This document shows positions 58,370 to 64,000 of a stretch of 64,000 bases of DNA, one piece after another. The first letter of the stretch is position 1; every line of letters starts with the position of its first letter. The stretch is from Actinomycetospora sp. NBRC 106375. GTDB lineage: Bacteria > Actinomycetota > Actinomycetes > Mycobacteriales > Pseudonocardiaceae. The DNA is taken from contig NZ_BSTS01000006.1 in the NCBI RefSeq assembly GCF_030269665.1, positions 124,001 through 188,000 on the forward strand, in the 5' to 3' direction. The translations under genes were made by a program, and so were the position numbers. The notes below the pieces were generated by a model that saw only the letters and a list, made by a program, of their open reading frames with translations, made no database searches and had not been told where the DNA came from.

Positions 58370-60408
58370 CGCAGGAAGGCCGCCGCGACGCCGGCGTCGA
58401 CGGGGACGTGGAGGCCGGTGGTGTGCGACAGGTCCGCCGAGCACAGTGCGAAGACCGCGTTCGCCACGTGCTCGGGCAGCACCTCGCGCTTCAGCAGCGT
58501 CCGCTGCGCGTAGAACGCGCCCAGCTCGGACTCCTCGACGCCGTAGACCGCGGCCCGCTGCGCGCCCCAGCCGCCGGCGAAGATCCCCGACCCGCGGACC
58601 ACCCCGTCGGGGTTCACGCCGTTGACGCGGATGCCGTGCTCCCCCAGCTCGGCGGCGAGCAGCCGCACCTGGTGGGCCTGGTCGGCCTTCGCGGCGCCGT
58701 AGGCCACGTTGTTCGGCCCGGCGACGACCCCGTTCTTCGACGCGACGTAGACGATGTCGCCGCCGAGGCCCTGGTCGACCATGCGCCGCGCCGCGGCGCG
58801 CGAGACGACGAACGAGCCCCGGGCCATGACGTCGTGCTGGAGGTCCCAGTCGGCGTCGGTGGTCTCGAGCAGCGGCTTGGAGATCGACAGCCCGGCGTTG
58901 TTGACGACGAGGTCGACGCCGCCGAAGGCCAGGGCGGCCGCGTCGAGGGCGGCCTCGACCGCCTCGGCCGACGTGACGTCGGCGGCGACCGGGACGGCGA
59001 CGTCGGCGCTCCCGATCTCCCCCGCCACGGTCGTGGCCGCGTCCGCGTCCCGGTCGGCCACGACGACGCACGCGCCCGCGTCGGCGAGCCGGTGCGCGAC
59101 GGCGCGGCCGATCCCGGAGCCGCCGCCGGTGACGAGCGCGATGCGCCCCGCCAGGGGTTCCGGCGCCGCCCGCCGCGCGAGCTTGGCCTCCTCGAGGGCC
59201 CAGTACTCGATGCGGAACTTCTCCCGCTCGTCGATCGGCGCGTAGGTGGACAGGGTCTCGGCACCGCGCATGACGTTGATCGCGTTGACGTAGAACTCGC
59301 CGGCGACCCGGGCGGTCGCGGCGTCGGCTCCGAAGGAGAACATCCCGACACCGGGGACGAGCACGATCGCCGGGTCCGCGCCGCGCATCGGCGGCGACCC
59401 GGCGTCGGCGTGGCGCTCGTAGTAGGCCCGGTAGTCCTCGCGGTAGGCCGCGTGCCGCTCGCGCAGCCGCGCGAGGACGTCGTCCAGCGGAGCGGTCGCG
59501 GGCAGGTCGAGGACCATCGGCCGGACCTTGGTGCGCAGGAAGTGGTCGGGGCACGAGGTCCCGAGGGCGGCCAGCCGGTCGAGCTCGGAGCGCGCCAGGA
59601 ACTCCAGCACCGCGTCGGTGTCGGTGTAGTGGCCGACCACGCGCCGGTCGGTGGACGCGAGCCCGCGCAGCACCGGGGCGAGCGCGGCCGCCCGGGCGTG
59701 GCGCTCGGCCTCCGGCAGGGCCGCGAAGCCCGGGCGGACCGCCCCGAACGCCACCGACGGGTCGGTGCCGCCGCGGGCGTCGATCGCGTCCCGGGCCAGG
59801 CGGATCATCTCGAGCGACCGCCGCTCGCACTCCTCGGACGTCGCCCCCCACGCGGTGATGCCGTGTCCGCCGAGGACGACGCCGATCGCCTGCGGGTTCT
59901 CGCGGGCGACGGCGGCGATGTCGAGGCCGAGCTGGAAGCCCGGGCGCCGCCACGGGATCCAGACCACGCGGTCGCCGAAGATCTCCTTGGTCAGCGCCTC
60001 CCCGTCGGCGGCCGTGGCGATCGCGATCCCCGCGTCGGGGTGCAGGTGGTCGACGTGCGCGGCGTCGACGAGGCCGTGCATCGCGGTGTCGATCGACGGC
60101 GCGGCACCGCCGGGACCGTGCCGGCAGTAGTCGAACGCGGCGACCATCTCGTCCTCGCGCTCGACGCCGGGGTAGACGTCGACGAGGCCGCGCAGGCGGT
60201 CGAGGCGCAGCACGGCCAGCCCGGCCTCGGTGAGGGTCCCGAGGTCGCCGCCCGAGCCCTTGACCCACAGCAGCTCGACCTCGCGGCCCGTCGCCGGGTC
60301 GGTGGCGGTGCCCGTCGCCGAGGTGTTGCCGCCGGCGTAGTTCGTCGTCGTCGGGTCGGCGCCCAGCCGGTGGCTGCGGGCGAGCAGGTCGTGCACGGTG
60401 TCGCTCAC
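58366..60408 (-). CDS. rhaD: Bifunctional rhamnulose-1-phosphate aldolase / lactaldehyde dehydrogenase
   Basis: 680 residues in two parts. Residues about 1-410 are a class II aldolase: TTTNYAGGNTSATG, WVKGSGGDLGTL, HGLVDAAHVDHLHPDAGIAIA (zinc His residues), GGHGITAWG. Residues about 415-680 are a classical SDR: RIALVTGGGSGIGRA, NNAGLS, YVASKNGV and YGAAK. This is the RhaEW-type fusion that splits rhamnulose 1-phosphate to DHAP and L-lactaldehyde and oxidises the aldehyde to L-lactate. GTG at 60408 overlaps the rhaI stop. Proximity to lutABC fits lactate as its product. Confidence 0.93.
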   Translation of the reverse strand: MSDTVHDLLARSHRLGADPTTTNYAGGNTSATGTATDPATGREVELLWVKGSGGDLGTLTEAGLAVLRLDRLRGLVDVYPGVEREDEMVAAFDYCRHGPGGAAPSIDTAMHGLVDAAHVDHLHPDAGIAIATAADGEALTKEIFGDRVVWIPWRRPGFQLGLDIAAVARENPQAIGVVLGGHGITAWGATSEECERRSLEMIRLARDAIDARGGTDPSVAFGAVRPGFAALPEAERHARAAALAPVLRGLASTDRRVVGHYTDTDAVLEFLARSELDRLAALGTSCPDHFLRTKVRPMVLDLPATAPLDDVLARLRERHAAYREDYRAYYERHADAGSPPMRGADPAIVLVPGVGMFSFGADAATARVAGEFYVNAINVMRGAETLSTYAPIDEREKFRIEYWALEEAKLARRAAPEPLAGRIALVTGGGSGIGRAVAHRLADAGACVVVADRDADAATTVAGEIGSADVAVPVAADVTSAEAVEAALDAAALAFGGVDLVVNNAGLSISKPLLETTDADWDLQHDVMARGSFVVSRAAARRMVDQGLGGDIVYVASKNGVVAGPNNVAYGAAKADQAHQVRLLAAELGEHGIRVNGVNPDGVVRGSGIFAGGWGAQRAAVYGVEESELGAFYAQRTLLKREVLPEHVANAVFALCSADLSHTTGLHVPVDAGVAAAFLR

Positions 60409-61571
60409 GCGCCCCACCCCGCCTGCGTGCCGCCGACGCGCTCGGTCTCGAGGCGTTCCTGGTGGCCCGAGCGGCGGTAGGCGCCCAGGGGATCGGGGTC
60501 GAGGCCCTGCTCCTCGCGGACCTCGCGCAGCAGCGGGCGGACGTCGGTGGCGTAGGCGTCCATGAGGACCTCGTGCGCGCCGAGGACGTCGCCGCCGTCG
60601 CGGGCCGCGGCGAGCGCGTCCCGGTCGAGCACCAGCGCCTTGGCCGTGGCCTCCTGCACGTTCATCACCGAGCGGATGATCGCGGGGATCTTCGCCTCGA
60701 TGTTGTGGCACTGGTCGAGCATGAACGCGATGCCCGAGGCCGGGGTGTGGACGCCGGCCTCGACGATCTCGTTCATGATCCGGAAGAGCTGGAACGGGTC
60801 GGCGGCGCCGACCATGAGGTCGTCGTCGGCGTAGAAGCGCGAGTTGAAGTCGAACGCGCCGAGCCGCCCGGCCCGGACCAGGAACGCGACGATGAACTCG
60901 ATGTTCGTGCCGGGGGCGTGGTGGCCGGTGTCGATGCAGACCGTCGCGCGCGGTCCGAGCTCGAGGCAGTGCGCGTACGACGTCCCCCAGTCCGGCACGT
61001 CGGAGTGGTAGAAGGCCGGCTCGAAGAGCTTGTACTCGAGCAGGATCCGCTGGTCGTCGCCCAGGCGGCCGTAGACCTCCGTGAGGGCCTCGGCGAGACG
61101 GTCCTGCCGGGCGCGCATCGAGTCCTGGCCGGGGTAGTTCGTGCCGTCGGCGAACCACAGCTTGAGGTCGCGGCTGCCGGTGGCGTCCATGACGTCGACA
61201 CATTGCAGGAGCGCATCGACGGCCTTGCGGCGCACCCGCGGGTCGGGGTGCGTCACCGAGCCGAGCTTGTAGTCGTCGTCCTGGAAGACGTTGGCGTTGA
61301 TCGCGCCGATCCCGACGCCCTGCTCGGCGGCGTGCTTGGCGAGCTCGCCGTAGTCGTCGACGCGGTCCCAGGGGATGTGCAGGGACACCGTCGGTGCGGC
61401 GCCGGTGAGCCGGTGGACGACGGCGGCGTCGTCGATCTTCTCCCACGGGTCGCGCGGCACGCCGGCCTGCGCGAAGACCTTGAACCGGGTGCCCGAGTTC
61501 CCGTACGCCCACGACGGGGTGTCGATGCTCTGCGCCGCGAGGTCGCGCCGCACGGCGACCGGGTCGGTCAT
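60405..61571 (-). CDS. rhaI: L-rhamnose isomerase (RhaI type)
   Basis: 388-residue TIM-barrel sugar isomerase of the Pseudomonas stutzeri-like RhaI group: WAYGNSGTRFKVFAQAGVPRDPWEKIDDAAVVHRLTGAAPTVSLHIPWD, WFADGTNYPGQDS, ILLEYKLFEPAFYHSDVPDWG (Glu metal ligand), CIDTGHHAPGTNIEFIVA (Asp/His) and AFDFNSRFYADDDLMVGAADPFQLFRI. It converts L-rhamnose to L-rhamnulose with Mn2+. ATG at 61571; first gene of the minus-strand rha-lut unit, preceded by a LacI-type operator. Confidence 0.93.
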   Translation of the reverse strand: MTDPVAVRRDLAAQSIDTPSWAYGNSGTRFKVFAQAGVPRDPWEKIDDAAVVHRLTGAAPTVSLHIPWDRVDDYGELAKHAAEQGVGIGAINANVFQDDDYKLGSVTHPDPRVRRKAVDALLQCVDVMDATGSRDLKLWFADGTNYPGQDSMRARQDRLAEALTEVYGRLGDDQRILLEYKLFEPAFYHSDVPDWGTSYAHCLELGPRATVCIDTGHHAPGTNIEFIVAFLVRAGRLGAFDFNSRFYADDDLMVGAADPFQLFRIMNEIVEAGVHTPASGIAFMLDQCHNIEAKIPAIIRSVMNVQEATAKALVLDRDALAAARDGGDVLGAHEVLMDAYATDVRPLLREVREEQGLDPDPLGAYRRSGHQERLETERVGGTQAGWGA

Positions 61572-61586
61572 GGTCGACCCTCCTTC

Positions 61587-61745
61587 TTCGATCGTTTCAA
61601 TTCGCAGGCTAGAGAGGCCGTGAGGGCCCGGTCAACGACGGCGCGGCACGTCGCAACGCTGGAGCGGTTCAGCAACATCGACACCTCGTGATGCCCTTGT
61701 GACCCGTACGACGCGTTCTTACGTTGCCTTGCTAATACGTTTCAA
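61587..61745. promoter_or_regulatory. Paired LacI-type operator candidates between rhaI and MFS genes
   Basis: TTCGATCGTTTCAA (61587-61600) and CTAATACGTTTCAA (61732-61745) share the half-site CGTTTCAA (TTGAAACG on the other strand), typical of LacI-family sites. One is just upstream of rhaI, the other just upstream of the MFS gene. The LacI regulator downstream is the likely binder, giving joint induction by rhamnose or a derivative. Confidence 0.6.
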
Positions 61746-61763
61746 CGACGACGAGGAGCCCGG

Positions 61764-63080
61764 ATGTCCACGACACCGGACGCAGCGGCCGGTCCCCCGC
61801 GGGACGACGACACCATCAGCAGGCAGCAGTGGAAGTGGACGGGCCTGGCCGGCATGGCGTCCTACCTGGACGCCGGCTCCATCGTCGCCCTCGCCTCCGG
61901 CCTGACCGTGTTCCAGGATGAGTTCGGGCTCTCGGACACCGGCGTGGGCGTCCTCGCCGCCATCGGCCCGAACGCGATCGGGTGCGCGGTCGGCGCCTTC
62001 GTCGGCGGGCGGCTGGGCGACAGGCTCGGCCGCAAGCGCATCTACCAGTGGGATCTCCTGGTCTACGCCTTCGGCATCGCGCTGATCGCCCTCGCGGTGC
62101 ACCCGGCGATGCTCTTCGTCGGCACCGTGATCGTCGGTGTGGCGGTGGGCGCCGACGTCCCGACCTCGCTGGCGCTGGTCGGCGAGTTCGCGCCGGACCG
62201 CGCCCGCGGCCGCCTGCTGGGCCTGACCCAGGTCGCCTGGTACGTGGGCCCGGTCGTCGTGCTGCTGCTGGCGCTCGTGCTCGACCCGCTCGGCGTCCTG
62301 GGCACGCGCCTGGTGTTCGCGAGCCTGTTCGTCGTGGCACTCGTGACCTGGGCACTGCGACGCGGGATCGCCGAGTCCGCCCGGTGGCGCTCGGCGAGCG
62401 AGCTGCCGGGCAACGCCGCCCAGCGCGTGCGCACCCTCCTGCGCGGCAACCACCTCAAGGCGCTGCTCTACACCGGCACCTTCTACATGTTCTGGAACCT
62501 GGCGGCCGGCACCGCCGGCATCTTCACGCCGTACATGGTCACGACCATCGGCGCCGGCTCGAACGCCGCGGGCGTCGCGCTGTCGTGCCTCGGGTTCGCC
62601 GCCGGCATCGTCGGCACCCTCGCGCTGTTCATGCCGTTCTACGACCGGTCGCACGGCGTCCGGAAGGGCCTCTTCGCCCTGGGTGCGGTCATGCAGATCG
62701 GCGCCTACGGGCTGTACCTCGTCGTCGACTTCACCGTGCTGAGCGTGATCGCGAGCGTCCTGCTCTTCTACGTCGGCAGTGCCGTGGCCGGCGAGGCGAC
62801 GTACAAGGTCACCAGCCAGGAGCTGTTCCCGACGATGCTGCGCGGCACGGCGCAGGGCCTCACGTTCGGCGTCGCCCGCGTCGTCCTCGGCGTCTTCAGC
62901 CTCGTCGTCCCGCTGCTCTCGGCGATCGGCATCGTGCCGGTGGCGCTGCTGCTCACGTTCTTCCTCCTGGTCAGCGGCGTCGTCGGCTACCTCGCGATGC
63001 CCGACACCACGGGCAAGTCGCTGGAGCGGATCGAGGCGGAGCGCGCCGATCCCGCGCCGACGACGGTCGGCTCAGGCTGA
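61764..63080 (+). CDS. MFS sugar transporter, probable rhamnose importer
   Basis: 438 residues, 12 helices, of the sugar porter/metabolite:H+ symporter type. Motif A appears as GGRLGDRLGRKRIYQWD after helix 2 and again less strictly after helix 8. GEFAPDRARGRLLGLTQVAWYVGPVV matches the helix 4-5 signature. TSQELFPTMLRGTAQGLTFGVARVVLGVFS lies near helix 10-11. It is divergent from rhaI with shared operators and 9-base tail overlap with the LacI gene. Rhamnose as substrate is inferred from this context. Confidence 0.87.
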   Translation: MSTTPDAAAGPPRDDDTISRQQWKWTGLAGMASYLDAGSIVALASGLTVFQDEFGLSDTGVGVLAAIGPNAIGCAVGAFVGGRLGDRLGRKRIYQWDLLVYAFGIALIALAVHPAMLFVGTVIVGVAVGADVPTSLALVGEFAPDRARGRLLGLTQVAWYVGPVVVLLLALVLDPLGVLGTRLVFASLFVVALVTWALRRGIAESARWRSASELPGNAAQRVRTLLRGNHLKALLYTGTFYMFWNLAAGTAGIFTPYMVTTIGAGSNAAGVALSCLGFAAGIVGTLALFMPFYDRSHGVRKGLFALGAVMQIGAYGLYLVVDFTVLSVIASVLLFYVGSAVAGEATYKVTSQELFPTMLRGTAQGLTFGVARVVLGVFSLVVPLLSAIGIVPVALLLTFFLLVSGVVGYLAMPDTTGKSLERIEAERADPAPTTVGSG

Positions 63081-64000
63081 GACCGAGCGGCCCGGGACGA
63101 TCGTCGAGGCGCGCACGACGAGCTCCGGGTCGAACACCACCTGGCGGTGCTCGTGCCCGTCCCCCGCGGCGACCTCCGCGAGCAGGAGGTCGACCGCGGT
63201 GCGCCCGAGGAGGTCCCGGGGCTGCGCCACCGAGGTCAGCGGGACGGCCGCGGCCTCGGCGAACTCGATGTCGTCGTAGCCCACGATCGCGAGGTCGTCG
63301 GGGACGCGCAGCCCCCAGTGCACGCTGCGCTGCAGCAGGCCGAGGGCGAGCAGGTCGTTGGCGCAGAAGACACCGGTCGGGCGGCGCCGGGCCGGCAGGC
63401 CCGCCAGCCGCTCCCCCGCGCGACGCCCCTCGGCGACCGTGAGGCCGGCGGTCTCGAGGACGACGAGATCCTCGGGGTCCCGCCCGGCGTGCTCGAGCGC
63501 GGCGCGGGCGCCGGTGACGCGGTCGGCGACCTGCCCGAGCGTCGCCGGACCGCCGACCACCGCGATGCGCTCGTGCCCGAGCTCGACGAGGTGGCCCACC
63601 GCGAGGGCGCCCCCGGTGACGTCGTCGACGGTCACCGAGCAGTGCGTCGGGCCCGCCCGGCGGTCGACCACGACCACCGGCGTGCCGCGCCGGGGCAGGG
63701 ACTGCAGCCGCGCGTCGGCGTCGTCGACCGGGGTCACCAGGACGCCCTGCACCCGCTGCTCGGCGAGCAGGTCGAGGTAGCGCGCCTGGCGCCCGGCGTC
63801 GCCGCCGCAGTCGCAGAGGTAGGTCGCGAGCCCGGCGGCGTCCGCCCCGTGCTGGACGCCGGCCGCCACGTCGGTGAAGAACGGGTTGGCGGCGTCGAGC
63901 ACGACGTACGCGAGGCTGCGGCTGCGTCCCGACCGCAGGTGGCGGGCGGACTCGTTACGGACGAAGCCCAGCTCGGCGATCGCCGACTCGACCCGCTCGC
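63072..64000 (-). CDS. LacI-family regulator of the rhamnose locus, 5' end cut
   Basis: The last ~309 residues are present; the DNA-binding head lies beyond the window. The visible part starts in the hinge region (RVESAIAELGFVRNESARHLRSGRSRSLAYVV), then the sugar-binding core: DAANPFFTDVAAGVQHGADAAGLATYLCDCGG, GVLVTPVDDADARL, VVVVDRRAG, HLVELGHERIAVVGGPA, GVFCANDLLALGLL, IVGYDDIEFAEAAAVPLTSVAQP. The frame is open to the edge at 64000. It overlaps the MFS gene tail by nine bases and probably represses both rha promoters. Confidence 0.9.
   Translation of the reverse strand, partial: ERVESAIAELGFVRNESARHLRSGRSRSLAYVVLDAANPFFTDVAAGVQHGADAAGLATYLCDCGGDAGRQARYLDLLAEQRVQGVLVTPVDDADARLQSLPRRGTPVVVVDRRAGPTHCSVTVDDVTGGALAVGHLVELGHERIAVVGGPATLGQVADRVTGARAALEHAGRDPEDLVVLETAGLTVAEGRRAGERLAGLPARRRPTGVFCANDLLALGLLQRSVHWGLRVPDDLAIVGYDDIEFAEAAAVPLTSVAQPRDLLGRTAVDLLLAEVAAGDGHEHRQVVFDPELVVRASTIVPGRSVSA

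Overview
The window is one contiguous piece of a very GC-rich actinobacterial chromosome. GC is about 72-73% by eye, many genes start with GTG, and ATGA or GTGA stop/start overlaps are frequent. The gene content (a HAIR-type box before hsp20, an emfourin/protealysin pair, an Rv0909-like small protein, GntR-TetR and DICT regulators) fits Pseudonocardiales such as Pseudonocardia or Actinomycetospora. That placement is inference. I saw no rRNA, tRNA, CRISPR array, transposase or phage gene.

Layout. 1-7004: start of a MetE-like gene leaving to the left, then a co-directional aromatic operon: flavin monooxygenase (probably salicylate to catechol), catA, a LysR gene, catB, catC, pcaD, pcaI, pcaJ. 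It covers catechol to 3-oxoadipyl-CoA; the final thiolase is not here. 7132-8777: a PAS protein and a lower-GC scar holding a GH15 remnant and a membrane-protein fragment. 9015-17704: acetoacetyl-CoA synthetase, methyltransferase, MFS gene with a suspicious 5' end, CBS and VOC proteins, macrolide-type glycosyltransferase, Dabb protein, and a GntR-TetR regulator divergent from an FAD monooxygenase. 17701-26448: polyol/sugar ABC transporter, LacI regulator, a TrkA-like membrane protein, and xylulokinase. 26481-27412: hsp20 bracketed by 76-bp inverted repeats. 27351-29514: a three-gene cassette of a Cys/Gly-tailed membrane protein, a DUF692/MNIO enzyme and an SCO6045-like partner, the best candidate here for an undescribed system. 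29651-43115: DEAD-box helicase, protealysin/emfourin pair, GMDP-repeat protein, GNAT, ilvD, YceI, YihY, pyrophosphatase and small stress or redox proteins. 43161-53771: giant indolepyruvate oxidoreductase with divergent AsnC regulator, thioesterase, SPL-type radical SAM protein, PLL lactonase/acyl-CoA ligase pair, DICT protein. 53983-64000: rhamnose catabolism (rhaI, aldolase-dehydrogenase fusion, rhaB) running into lutABC on one strand, with a divergent MFS transporter and a LacI regulator cut by the window edge.

How the genes work together. The rha-lut unit can take L-rhamnose to DHAP plus L-lactate and then pyruvate. The cat operon feeds the TCA cycle through 3-oxoadipate. The ABC transporter, LacI gene and xylulokinase suggest pentitol or pentose uptake. 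Several families of near-perfect palindromic intergenic repeats recur. In several cases the repeat overlaps the stop codon, or encodes the last residues, of a flanking gene.
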